Assembly: GCF_038039535.1 (NCBI RefSeq)
Contig: NZ_JBBPHP010000012.1
Location: 62,001 to 126,000, forward strand
Direction of reading: 5' to 3'
From: Catalinimonas sp038039535
GTDB lineage: Bacteria; Bacteroidota; Bacteroidia; Cytophagales; Cyclobacteriaceae
DNA length: 64,000 nt
Shown here: in pieces, positions 54,193-62,391 of the stretch
Layout of the letters: each line of letters starts with the position of its first letter
How positions within the stretch are numbered: position 1 is the stretch's first letter
Notes under the pieces: model-generated
Seen by the model: the letters and a program-made list of their open reading frames with translations, nothing else
What the model was told of the DNA's origin: nothing
Databases searched by the model: none
Translations under genes and position numbers: made by a program

Positions 54193-54789
54193 ATGGATAA
54201 CCTCACAAAACCTCAATCTTTTGAAGATCCGGCACCTCATATACCTTTTCAGCCTTTTAAAAAAGGAGAAACATCACGTAGTTTACAGACCTTACTTAGA
54301 AATGAAAATCGTGCTTTTATTCGCCTGATATCCATGGTAGACAACAAGGCAAATATCATGATTCATCTGAACTCACTGCTGCTTAGCGGATTAGCCATTT
54401 TTGCTAAGTTTTTTTCTCCTTTTACCTTATTTGAGAAAATAGCATTATTAATTCTTTTAGTATGCTGTATTATCTCCTTAGTACTCGCTGCCCTTGCAGC
54501 CAGGCCAGTTCGTACGTTGACTATTCATACATCCGATAAATCCGAAGAGTACCTTTTCGGAAATGCTTTAGTACAATTACCTTCTAAAAATGAATTCCTT
54601 GAGAATTTTGATAAAGTAATTAGAGATCAAGGATTGATTTATAAGAACATGGCCCTTGAATTTTACACCCTAAGCAAGATACTTGCATTTAAAAATAAAC
54701 GGCTAAGGGGCTCTTACAATGTCCTTCTTATTGGTATCTTGATAACAGGTGTTTTGATTATTTTTTATAACCTGTTAGTACTTTACTAA
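54193..54789 (+). CDS. PycTM-like (DUF5706-type) membrane protein, Pycsar effector family
   Basis: 198 residues. After a polar N-terminus comes RLISMVDNKANIMIHLNSLL, the family-like start of a first membrane helix (about 58-76), a second helix (about 83-103) ending in ALAARPV, a cytoplasmic segment with IYKNMALEFYTLSKILAFK, and a C-terminal third helix (about 175-197). These elements in this order mark the DUF5706/PycTM group, whose known members are membrane-breaking effectors activated by cyclic CMP or UMP in Pycsar antiphage defence. No uridylate/cytidylate cyclase gene is next to it. The stop is 3 bases from the end of the convergent gene. Confidence 0.7.
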   Translation: MDNLTKPQSFEDPAPHIPFQPFKKGETSRSLQTLLRNENRAFIRLISMVDNKANIMIHLNSLLLSGLAIFAKFFSPFTLFEKIALLILLVCCIISLVLAALAARPVRTLTIHTSDKSEEYLFGNALVQLPSKNEFLENFDKVIRDQGLIYKNMALEFYTLSKILAFKNKRLRGSYNVLLIGILITGVLIIFYNLLVLY

Positions 54790-54792
54790 GCA

Positions 54793-55902
54793 TTAAAAGC
54801 TCCTGCAATTATTGGTAAAATACTTTACCGCATTATCTCTTTTGATCTGCTCATAAAATTCATTTAAAAAATCAATAATATCCCTTTTGTCTCTTTCTTC
54901 CAGATAGTCAAAATTTTCAACTAACTGAAGCACTGCTTCTTCCTTTTCCAGAAATAGCTGTATTGCCTTCTCAAAGTCTGATGGCTCATGGCAGAACCCC
55001 AGAAACATACGTTCCCTTACACCATTCAATCCCAACTTCTCATAAGGTACTGCATAGGAGGCATTGACCAAACCTGAGTAATCAAAATCATAAGGAATAG
55101 TATAAGGATAGATATCCTGAATATCTTTTTTCTTGATCAACTTCACATTATGTCTGCCTGGAACAGACCAGTCAGTATTACCAATCATGTAGTGGAACAT
55201 TGCTACCAGTAGCATCTGCTGAGGATTAGTAGAGGTCTGACCCAATTTGTCCTGTTTAATTTCCAAAGCATTATTTCGCTGGGCAACATCTTCTATTTCT
55301 TCAATTAAAAAAGCATATGCTGTTCTATCATTATGTCTTTCTCTACCGGTATCCAGATAGCGTACATGGATCAGCCTGACCTGAAAACTTAGCTCGGTAA
55401 ACAGACTGAAGAGTTTATAGGTCAAATACTCACGCAAAAGGTAGTTTTGATATAGATCACTTTGCCGGCAGTCTACCACCATTTTCATCTTTTCCAGTTG
55501 TTGTAAATGTTCTACTTCAAACTCAACTTTCTTTAAATTCAGTTTGATGGGAGGAAAACTACAGTAAGAACGGCGAAATTCACCCCGGGGCTTGATACGA
55601 ATTTCTCTCCTGACCACCACACTGTCATTGAGATTGACATGCAGCATGGCAGGCTGATTTTTGGGTTTGTATTTTTTCTTATTGAAATTTTTGAAGTCAC
55701 TTTCCAGGGTAATTTCCAGAGGTGTATCATCGGAAAAAAGATCAAACTGCAAAGGTAAAATAAATTCTTTTTCAGCAGCAGTAAGTGCTTCTCCACTCTC
55801 TGTAAAGAATACTCCTTCTTCCGATTCCTGCGCCAGACTAAACCCGGACAGAAGAATAAAAACCATGAATAATCCAAAGAATTTAGATTGATAAGTTGTC
55901 AT
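54793..55902 (-). CDS. Secreted CotH-like kinase-fold protein
   Basis: 369 residues with a signal peptide (cleaved near SLAQ). The order of motifs matches CotH-type atypical kinases: IKPRGEFRRSYCSFPPIKL (103-121), a helix with NYLLREYLTYKLF, the hinge strand AYAFLIEEIED, then MIGNTDW (239-245) and PYDFDYSG (270-277), where the catalytic and metal-binding Asp residues of the kinase fold would lie. CotH proteins phosphorylate coat proteins of spores; the role in Bacteroidota is unknown. An extracytoplasmic kinase would need an ATP source, so a different donor is conceivable. Confidence 0.62.
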   Translation of the reverse strand: MTTYQSKFFGLFMVFILLSGFSLAQESEEGVFFTESGEALTAAEKEFILPLQFDLFSDDTPLEITLESDFKNFNKKKYKPKNQPAMLHVNLNDSVVVRREIRIKPRGEFRRSYCSFPPIKLNLKKVEFEVEHLQQLEKMKMVVDCRQSDLYQNYLLREYLTYKLFSLFTELSFQVRLIHVRYLDTGRERHNDRTAYAFLIEEIEDVAQRNNALEIKQDKLGQTSTNPQQMLLVAMFHYMIGNTDWSVPGRHNVKLIKKKDIQDIYPYTIPYDFDYSGLVNASYAVPYEKLGLNGVRERMFLGFCHEPSDFEKAIQLFLEKEEAVLQLVENFDYLEERDKRDIIDFLNEFYEQIKRDNAVKYFTNNCRSF

Positions 55903-55981
55903 TCATTTAATAGTATTTTCATTTTATCTGTAATGAACAGTTCAATGATTACTGAAGCGAGTAACCCGTCCAAATAAGAAG

Positions 55982-56401
55982 CTATTTATCCTTTAAAGCT
56001 GATGACTTTTTAAGAATGTAATAGGCGATGGCCAATGCAAGCGTAACTGCCGATAAACTAAAAAGCAGCATAGGGTCAGCATGCTTATAATCAACTGTAA
56101 TGAACTTCCTTCCCAATGCAATTAAGCTTATCAGCAAAATCAACATTACCCTATCAATTTCTTTATCATTCCGCGGCAACAATGTGTCTACTAATTCAAT
56201 ACCTATAAGAATGCTGAAGAATATGACCAGCATATTAGAGCTTTCTTCCCTTGAAAAAAGTAGCCTTTCTCCCTCCTCTAATGTGCTTATCATAGCATAT
56301 AGACTTAAGCATAGTTCAAATATCTCCACTGCGATATAGAGAAAGATTACTCCTATAAGAAAAAATTGTATATAGGTTGTTACTTTATGAATCATTATCA
56401 A
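55982..56401 (-). CDS. PsiE-like four-helix membrane protein
   Basis: 139 residues with four membrane helices. The FFSILIGIELVDTL segment in helix 2 and the LISLIALGRKFITVDYKHAD region match the phosphate-starvation-inducible PsiE family, whose function is not known. It lies 80 bases after the CotH-like gene start and 78 bases from the following secreted protein, all on the minus strand. No Pho-box-like element was identified. Confidence 0.75.
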   Translation of the reverse strand: MIMIHKVTTYIQFFLIGVIFLYIAVEIFELCLSLYAMISTLEEGERLLFSREESSNMLVIFFSILIGIELVDTLLPRNDKEIDRVMLILLISLIALGRKFITVDYKHADPMLLFSLSAVTLALAIAYYILKKSSALKDK

Positions 56402-56478
56402 TCTGGGTATTCAAATAATAGAATTTGCTACTTCATGTAACTAGATAAGTAGTTGATAAGGTAATATGACGAGCATAC

Positions 56479-56973
56479 CTAGCTTCTCTCCAGTTCTTTC
56501 AGAAATGGAATGTTATTCTGGATTTCAAAGCGCATGGCGCTGTCCAGATATTTTTCCAGTTGCATAAACTCTGAAGCCCTTAAGGGAGTCACTACTTTAC
56601 TTAGCTTTTTGTAGTATTTCTTTTGTAGCTTCTCCAGTTGCATATTGTTCTTGAAAACCATATTGGTAAGCTGGCTGGCTTTATCATTCGTCATATTACT
56701 ATAGTTTGCAGCATACTCCATGATGATATCTATTCTTTCCTTACCCAGGGTTTTTCTCTCTTCTGCGTAGGCTTCGTACACCGGCCAGAAAACAGCCCCC
56801 TCTTCTTCACTTAATTCTAAATATTCTTTGATAATTTCCTGCTTTTCCATCCCCCAGATATCCTGATAAAGCTCCGTTTCATTTTCATAAGACTGGGCAA
56901 AAGCATGTTGGAATATTCCTGCTGTTATGACAAAAGTTAAAATCCATGTGAGTTTATTGAAACAAGTATTCAT
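56479..56973 (-). CDS. Secreted helical protein, Spy/CpxP-like form
   Basis: 164 residues with a signal peptide (cleaved after HAFAQ). The mature part is all-helical and charged: EIIKEYLELSEEEGAVFWPV, then AEERKTLGKERIDIIMEYA and KLSKVVTPLRASEFMQLEK. This is the size and pattern of Spy/CpxP-like periplasmic proteins with LTxxQ-type repeats (here LTPLRASEF-like), which act as chaperones in envelope stress. The match is of form, not a firm family call. It belongs to the minus-strand envelope gene run. Confidence 0.65.
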   Translation of the reverse strand: MNTCFNKLTWILTFVITAGIFQHAFAQSYENETELYQDIWGMEKQEIIKEYLELSEEEGAVFWPVYEAYAEERKTLGKERIDIIMEYAANYSNMTNDKASQLTNMVFKNNMQLEKLQKKYYKKLSKVVTPLRASEFMQLEKYLDSAMRFEIQNNIPFLKELERS

Positions 56974-57103
56974 AGTGTTTAAGGTTTAAAGGTTAAGTTT
57001 TGGTTTATTTTATGTAAGATTATATTCATTTTGAAAAGCATTAAGAAAGGAAGGATAACAACATCACTATTGCTCCCCTCCTTTCGCTCGCTCTACTACA
57101 TTG

Positions 57104-57526
57104 CTAATTGCCAAGCATTTCAAGCCCTTTGGTAATCATATCTTTATTACTGGCCAGTGCCCCCGTGAGCATGGAAGGATCAATACCTTTGACCAGGGAA
57201 CTAAGCAGACTACCTACATCAGAAAGACTGCCTACACTGGCAAGCTTACCTAAAAGATCTTTTTTGAGACCTTTACTCAATGCGCTTCCTTTTAGTCCCT
57301 TCAAAAGCCCCCCTACCTGCTCTGTTACAGCCGACATATTAGAAGGATCCAGCGAAGCTGCTTTTTCCTTCCAGTCATCCTTATTCTTGTTAAATTTACC
57401 TGAAAAAGCTTCAGGCTTAATGCCCTCGCTAATCTGAGTAAGCATACTACCCAAATCCTGGGCCTGTACTTCAGATACTGAAGTGGCCAGAAAAAGCACG
57501 ATAACGAAACCCATTAATTTTCTCAT
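57104..57526 (-). CDS. Secreted small helical protein, unknown function
   Basis: 140 residues with a signal peptide (VIVLFLATSVSEVQAQ). The mature protein is rich in Gly, Ser, Leu and Lys (GGLLKGLKGSALSKGLKKDL, GSLSDVGSLLSSLVKGI) and should form short amphipathic helices; it resembles DUF2780-like periplasmic proteins in pattern only. It lies 40 bases downstream of the lipoprotein gene on the same strand and is probably co-transcribed with it. Confidence 0.7.
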   Translation of the reverse strand: MRKLMGFVIVLFLATSVSEVQAQDLGSMLTQISEGIKPEAFSGKFNKNKDDWKEKAASLDPSNMSAVTEQVGGLLKGLKGSALSKGLKKDLLGKLASVGSLSDVGSLLSSLVKGIDPSMLTGALASNKDMITKGLEMLGN

Positions 57527-57566
57527 AATTGATACTATTTAGGTTAGAAAAAATGAAGCATTTGTT

Positions 57567-58232
57567 TTACTGAATTAGCCCTTCGCTCTTGAGTCTGGCA
57601 ACGGTGATGTCGGCAAACTCCTGAGCAAACTGATCCAGATTGTTGGGATTGTAGGTTTTTGACTGAGCCGACCATAGCAACTCTTCAGTCTCTGCGTCGT
57701 ACAGATTGCTTTCCAGAAAGTAGGTCTTGTCCTGCGTGTAATAGCCCGGATCGTAAACCATCGGATAGTGATAGTTGTAATAGCTGTAAAAGCCTCCATA
57801 AAAGCCATAACTCATCGCCGGTGCATAAGTAGTTGTGCCCGGCACGTAGCGGGTTTCGGTCTGCTGATCTAACAGCGTAATGGTAAGAATAGCATCGTTA
57901 CCATTATCACGGATTATGCTTAGCATGGCTTCTTTGTTTTTACTGATATCGTCAGTAAAATTTGGTGCGAACAGATCGCCGCTGGTGGTTACATCCAGAC
58001 CTTCATTTCTAAGTTCTGCGGTAAGCTCTCTTTCCACAGTGGTTTTTGCGGCCATATTCCGGGTAAGCGCAGCTACCAGTATATCAGATTTGGTGGCATC
58101 CGTATCCTGGCCCTTCCAGTCCGGGTTCTTCCAGGAAGCAAGTATCTGGGTGGAAGGGGTGCAGGCCTGACCGAATGCAAGCGCCAGGATTACTATTAAA
58201 CTTATGTTCGTTAGTAGGGATATTTTTTTCAT
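57567..58232 (-). CDS. DUF4136-like lipoprotein
   Basis: 221 residues: lipoprotein signal with FGQAC (Cys24), then ILASWKNPDWKG, a Rossmann-like helical and strand core, an insertion rich in Tyr and Gly (SYGFYGGFYSYYNYHYP, about 134-152), and a C-terminus with ESNLYDAETEELLWSAQS, the last being typical of DUF4136-type outer-membrane lipoproteins. Function unknown. It sits inside the envelope gene run, just after the split small membrane ORF. Confidence 0.75.
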   Translation of the reverse strand: MKKISLLTNISLIVILALAFGQACTPSTQILASWKNPDWKGQDTDATKSDILVAALTRNMAAKTTVERELTAELRNEGLDVTTSGDLFAPNFTDDISKNKEAMLSIIRDNGNDAILTITLLDQQTETRYVPGTTTYAPAMSYGFYGGFYSYYNYHYPMVYDPGYYTQDKTYFLESNLYDAETEELLWSAQSKTYNPNNLDQFAQEFADITVARLKSEGLIQ

Positions 58233-58246
58233 AGATTTTTAGAATA

Positions 58247-58351
58247 TTAGTTTTGAATAAATGGTAAGCTGAAACCGGAATTTGAAAGGACCCCGGCCAG
58301 GCATAATCCCAGTATGATGAGTCCTATGACCAGCAGTGTTCTGATACGTTT
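58247..58351 (-). other. 34-codon membrane-helix frame directly after an in-frame TGA
   Basis: Directly after the TGA of the upstream ORF the same frame goes on for 34 sense codons and ends in TAA. It codes for KRIRTLLVIGLIILGLCLAG and ends with LPFIQN, a basic start followed by a clear membrane helix. There is no ATG, GTG or TTG in frame. A GTG in the neighbouring frame, behind AGGAGG, would reach it if one A of the AAAA run were absent. It may be a separate gene hit by a 1-base change, a read-through extension, or a relic. Confidence 0.4.
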
Positions 58352-58603
58352 TCACCTCCTCTTCCACCTTTGATGAAGTATCAGCCAGGAGCCCAGCCAT
58401 CCGGTAGAGCTTACACTTGCCTGGTTGATGGGTAGATTTTCAGTGTTGATGTTAAAATTTGCCAGTAAATCCTGCACTGGCTTAAGAGCACCTATGATAT
58501 CCGGAGAGAAGATCAGGGCACAGATTCCGATACCCACGGATACCAGCGCAGCTGCTTTACTGCCTGATGTATCTCTTCGTCCGAGTAAGCCGCCTGTTTT
58601 CAT
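58352..58603 (-). CDS. Small membrane protein ending at a TGA inside a longer open frame
   Basis: 83 residues: basic start (MKTGGLLGRRDTSGSK), one membrane helix (about 17-34, AAALVSVGIGICALIFSP), a polar segment and the ending GWLGSWLILHQRWKRR. The frame then meets TGA but continues open for 34 more codons with a second membrane helix. The gene is in line with FadL-like and DUF4136-like genes on the same strand. No family recognised. Confidence 0.6.
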   Translation of the reverse strand: MKTGGLLGRRDTSGSKAAALVSVGIGICALIFSPDIIGALKPVQDLLANFNINTENLPINQASVSSTGWLGSWLILHQRWKRR

Positions 58604-58633
58604 GAGGTTGTACTTTTAGTTGTTTTTCATGTA

Positions 58634-60064
58634 TTAGAACTTCCTGAAATTGAAGGTATAGCCCAGCAGAAAACCGATGCTACTGTAGTTTGCCTTAGTA
58701 ATGGTCGTGATGCCCTGTATCAGATTAACTTCCGCAGGAGTTCCGATAGCTCCTCTTTCTTCATGCGCATTGTTGTTCCCCGTACTCAGGAGTAGCCCGA
58801 TGCTCATACTGCTTCTTTCTCTTTTGATGGTGGTCCCTCCTACCAGATGATAAATATCCCAGCTGCTGATGGTTGTCTTATAGCCTCTTTGATCTGAGAG
58901 CGTATTATCCAGATAAGACATATCGTTTCTGAAACTCATGCTGAAGCTCAGCTGCTCGTTCCACTGGTATTCGTAGGCAAGTACCGCGTTGAGCACCGGC
59001 CGGGCTCCGCCTAATACCACCAGCAGATCCTCGCTGCCCAGACTGCTGCCAAAAGTACCATACCTCACAAAGTCTGCCGGTGTTGATCTGATGATGTCGT
59101 ATGTATCCACAGCACCGAAGTATTGAACAGAAAAGGCCAGCATAGCCCGCTGAAAATTATACTCAGCCCCTGCTGCTACTGAAAAAGGCGACCTAAAACT
59201 CGTTTTTAATTCCTCCTGCCTATCGCTGGCAAAGCCATTGACTCTGGTATCTCCTCCCAGTTTCATGTTTTGGGCAGTAATGTCTGCTGCCAGAGTACCT
59301 GAGCCAAATAGCCCGAGAGAAGGTGTAGTAAGCGTAAGTCCCAGTTTCCAGGCTGTATTCTGGTAAGCAATGCCCAGCTTAGCAGCATAGCGCACGTCAA
59401 AATATTTGAGGTACTGGAAGATGGTGGTATTGACCAATGTTTGTGCCGGATCATTGAGAATCATGTGGGCCAGTAACTGACGGTTATAGGTCTGGTTACG
59501 AAGGGTAAACATATGGGTCAGGCCCACCGACCAGTTTTCATTCAGCTTTCTGCCTACACCTAAATTCAGGCTCACTTCAGAGAGTCTGCTGCTTTTCTCA
59601 GATTCTCCTACAAAAGCTTCCGCTCCCGGGCTTTCTTCATCATCAACAATGGCATAATCATCATCCAGCCGGGCATTTCCTTTGAACTGAAAATCTACCG
59701 GAGCCACTACGCCATACCCTACTTTCCACTTTTCACTCTTTATTTTAAACATTCCACCTATAAGAATAGGAACTGAACCAAACTGACTGCTGCGGAAATC
59801 GGCCTGCTGACCGAGGGCGTTTTCAATGGTGATGTTTTCTATACGATACAGATTGGCATTGACCGAAATACTGGGGTTCTCAATAAATCCTAAAGCTCCG
59901 GGATTGTAAAAAACCGTAGAATTGTCAGGAGCGCCTGCTACTACTGCCCCACCTAGCAATGCGGAACGCGTACCATACTGCTGTGTCCCGTAATGCGTAT
60001 CCTGCGCCATTGTTGCATTGAGCGTGATGAGCAAAAAGAATAGTATAGTGTAGCAGTATTTCAT
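58634..60064 (-). CDS. FadL/OmpP1-family outer-membrane beta-barrel
   Basis: 476 residues with a signal peptide (LNATMAQ). The N-terminal GTRSALLGGAVVAGAPDNST and VFYNPGALGF segments are the hatch-domain pattern of FadL/TodX channels, and alternating strands of a 14-strand barrel follow, ending in the aromatic LLGYTFNFRKF. Such channels take up long-chain fatty acids or other hydrophobic compounds. The neighbouring genes are envelope proteins; the acyl-CoA dehydrogenase is 43 kb away, so no functional link can be claimed. Confidence 0.85.
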   Translation of the reverse strand: MKYCYTILFFLLITLNATMAQDTHYGTQQYGTRSALLGGAVVAGAPDNSTVFYNPGALGFIENPSISVNANLYRIENITIENALGQQADFRSSQFGSVPILIGGMFKIKSEKWKVGYGVVAPVDFQFKGNARLDDDYAIVDDEESPGAEAFVGESEKSSRLSEVSLNLGVGRKLNENWSVGLTHMFTLRNQTYNRQLLAHMILNDPAQTLVNTTIFQYLKYFDVRYAAKLGIAYQNTAWKLGLTLTTPSLGLFGSGTLAADITAQNMKLGGDTRVNGFASDRQEELKTSFRSPFSVAAGAEYNFQRAMLAFSVQYFGAVDTYDIIRSTPADFVRYGTFGSSLGSEDLLVVLGGARPVLNAVLAYEYQWNEQLSFSMSFRNDMSYLDNTLSDQRGYKTTISSWDIYHLVGGTTIKRERSSMSIGLLLSTGNNNAHEERGAIGTPAEVNLIQGITTITKANYSSIGFLLGYTFNFRKF

Positions 60065-60069
60065 ACCTT

Positions 60070-60690
60070 TTATTCGTGATGAATTTTCGTACCTTTTTCT
60101 TTATCATTTAAGAAGTTCTTCAAAGGAAGTCCACGCCCGAAGCGGTTGAGCGCGTACATAGCCTCCTGCATAGGAATGGGATAATATTCACACTCTTCTT
60201 GCCGGACGTAGCGGATTTCTCCGGCATCCATTTTAGGAGCATCCGGCAAAAACAGACTCAGGAAACCCGGTACATTCTTGTCGGTGATAAAAGCAAGGCG
60301 GTAGAACTGATTATCTTTCAATAACACAGCTTCCCATTGCTGCTCTAATTTCTTAGGCTGATCACCGATGATGCGATACTTAAGCATCTGAAAAGAAGGA
60401 AAAAACAAAAAGAGCTTTTCTTCAACTGTGATACTCCACTGTTTGATAAAGCCTTTTTCAATCAAAAAACCACTGAGATAGCAGAGCAACAGCAAGATGA
60501 ATATGCAGAAAATACTGACCGTAGCCGCGCCAAATACCGAGTGCAGTCCCAGACTGTCTACCATTTTGCTACCCAAAGGAAGCAGGAGATGGATGGCTTT
60601 GGTAGCTAATACTATAAAAACCAGGAGAGGCAGGATGAAAAATACCCCTCCTAGTATAAAGGCTCTCGGTGGTTGTTTGATCAGTGACAT
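60070..60690 (-). CDS. DUF502-family inner-membrane protein
   Basis: 206 residues: two membrane helices (about 11-32 and 52-76) followed by a soluble domain with FFPSFQMLKYRIIG and FITDKNVPGFLSLFLPDAP, which match DUF502 proteins. Function is unknown for the family. It begins six bases upstream of the FadL-like start and ends as MetSer-linked neighbour of the HdeD gene, so co-transcription is very likely. Confidence 0.8.
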   Translation of the reverse strand: MSLIKQPPRAFILGGVFFILPLLVFIVLATKAIHLLLPLGSKMVDSLGLHSVFGAATVSIFCIFILLLLCYLSGFLIEKGFIKQWSITVEEKLFLFFPSFQMLKYRIIGDQPKKLEQQWEAVLLKDNQFYRLAFITDKNVPGFLSLFLPDAPKMDAGEIRYVRQEECEYYPIPMQEAMYALNRFGRGLPLKNFLNDKEKGTKIHHE

Positions 60691-60709
60691 AGGCAGTAAT
60701 GTTTATGAT

Positions 60710-61291
60710 TCAAGCCGGTTCTTTATCCTTCATTGCAGATAGCTTGGATTCTATCCAGGTGCCACCTCTGCGAAGTTTGAAACTCACAATGAGTAATGAC
60801 AAACCTGCCACTAGTGCAAAAAATCCTATCAGCCAGATGAGAGAGCCATAGCCCAATGCCGGATGGGCAAAAATGATAAGACCAAAAGCCACCGATAAAA
60901 TACCACCTAAAATCAGCCAGCCTTCACCTTCTATCTCTTTGCGGAGTTGTATGGCCATCGCGATGCGACTGATCCCACTGAGGATAAACCAGAAGGCAAT
61001 GGTAAATGAGATGATCATCAGCGTAATACCGGGAGTGATGAAAAGAAGTAAGCCAAGTATCAGACTGATAGCACCTTCTGCAAGAATAAGCCATTTATCT
61101 TCTCTCTCCTGCCAACTCCTGATCGCGGCAATGATGGTAAAAATGCCATCGGCAATGATGAGGGCAGCAAACCAGATCGCCAGACTGGCCGCGGTAAGTG
61201 TAGGATTGATAAAAGCAAATATGCCAAAAAGCAAAAGAAGGACTCCTTTGATCGCTAGCATCCACCAGTTTTTTGTTAAGGTCTCTAACAT
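60710..61291 (-). CDS. HdeD-family (DUF308) six-helix membrane protein
   Basis: 193 residues with six membrane helices in three repeated pairs; the pairs share the LLLFGIFAFINPTLT, LILGLLLFITPGITL and VAFGLIIFAHPALG elements. That is the HdeD pattern, a family tied to acid resistance at high cell density in E. coli. It lies 19 bases from the DUF502 gene and 63 bases from the DUF481-like gene, both on the same strand. Confidence 0.9.
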   Translation of the reverse strand: MLETLTKNWWMLAIKGVLLLLFGIFAFINPTLTAASLAIWFAALIIADGIFTIIAAIRSWQEREDKWLILAEGAISLILGLLLFITPGITLMIISFTIAFWFILSGISRIAMAIQLRKEIEGEGWLILGGILSVAFGLIIFAHPALGYGSLIWLIGFFALVAGLSLLIVSFKLRRGGTWIESKLSAMKDKEPA

Positions 61292-61354
61292 GGTTTTAAT
61301 CGTTTAAGGTTTACATTTTCTATGCTACACATACTTTTTATGAAGCTCTATACA

Positions 61355-62365
61355 TTATAATTCCCACCCGAAGGAAGTCTGTATTACATAATCCGTAGTA
61401 CTGGCATTATCTGCCGGCTGATTATCATAATTGAGTGTAAAGCCCAGCTTAATATAAAAGTCTAGCGGCAGATCGTATTTCAAGTCAAAAGTATAGTCTA
61501 CACGCCAGCGCTTGGACTCAGTCAGGCTTGGATAGACCACTACATTAGTAAGCAGATTGAGATCTCCAACATCATACATATTCAATTCTGTACCTACGAA
61601 CCCCTCACCGCTCCGCCTTGAGGATGTTTCATTGGAAAAGTTTTCATTGTTGAAAGAAACCCCTGCCTGCACACCCCAATACGTCTGGTTAGTATGAATC
61701 AAGTATCTTCCAAGACCTAACTTGCTCGTGGTACGTAAGGCAAGACTCTGCTCTGTATTTGACAACCAAGATATTTGTGCTAACAAGAAATAATCATTAG
61801 GAAGGAAAAAACGGTAAGTTAGGCCGGCATCTATACGATGAATATCTTCTACATCATCCTGTGAAGAGTAAACATTATTATAGTTAGCATCTGCCGACCA
61901 TCTTTCTGCCAGATATCCGATATTACTTCTCACATTAAACTGCCTGAGGCTATTGGCCCTGGTAAGGCTGTAACCAAGATCAACAGAAGCATACAAGCGG
62001 CTCCAAAAGCCCGAATCTACCGATTTAAGGTAGACAATATTTTCTCTGGTAGTACTGTCAAAAATATCTCCTACAATGATATTAACGTTGACACTATCTG
62101 TACTGGAAAGACTGCCGTTGAACCGTTTTCCATCACTCAGTGTGATTAAAAAATAGGATTCGGTATATATCCTTTTTATTTTCTCCCACTCTATCTTAAA
62201 ATCACTATCACTGTAGTCAGTTTCAATGGTAAGGACACCACGATCCATAGCTTTAACTTCCCCGATGATAACATCACCATTGTTGAGCAAAAGCGAATCC
62301 CGCTGTGCATAGGCAGCAAATACTATGAAGCAAAACATGATTGAAAAGAGTATTTTCCTGATCAA
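61355..62365 (-). CDS. DUF481-like outer-membrane beta-barrel protein
   Basis: 336 residues: signal peptide (FIVFAAYAQ), an N-terminal small-barrel unit (LLLNNGDVIIGEVKAM and LITLSDGKRFNGSL), then a C-terminal barrel of about 10-12 strands (about 125-336, GYSLTRANSLRQFNVRSNIG, ending in IQTSFGWEL) typical of DUF481 proteins. Function unknown; probably located in the outer membrane. It is 26 bases upstream of... the DUF6515-like gene start lies before it in transcription order, so the two are likely co-transcribed. Confidence 0.85.
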   Translation of the reverse strand: MIRKILFSIMFCFIVFAAYAQRDSLLLNNGDVIIGEVKAMDRGVLTIETDYSDSDFKIEWEKIKRIYTESYFLITLSDGKRFNGSLSSTDSVNVNIIVGDIFDSTTRENIVYLKSVDSGFWSRLYASVDLGYSLTRANSLRQFNVRSNIGYLAERWSADANYNNVYSSQDDVEDIHRIDAGLTYRFFLPNDYFLLAQISWLSNTEQSLALRTTSKLGLGRYLIHTNQTYWGVQAGVSFNNENFSNETSSRRSGEGFVGTELNMYDVGDLNLLTNVVVYPSLTESKRWRVDYTFDLKYDLPLDFYIKLGFTLNYDNQPADNASTTDYVIQTSFGWEL

Positions 62366-62391
62366 AACGTAGGGTATTAGTGTCTAATGAA

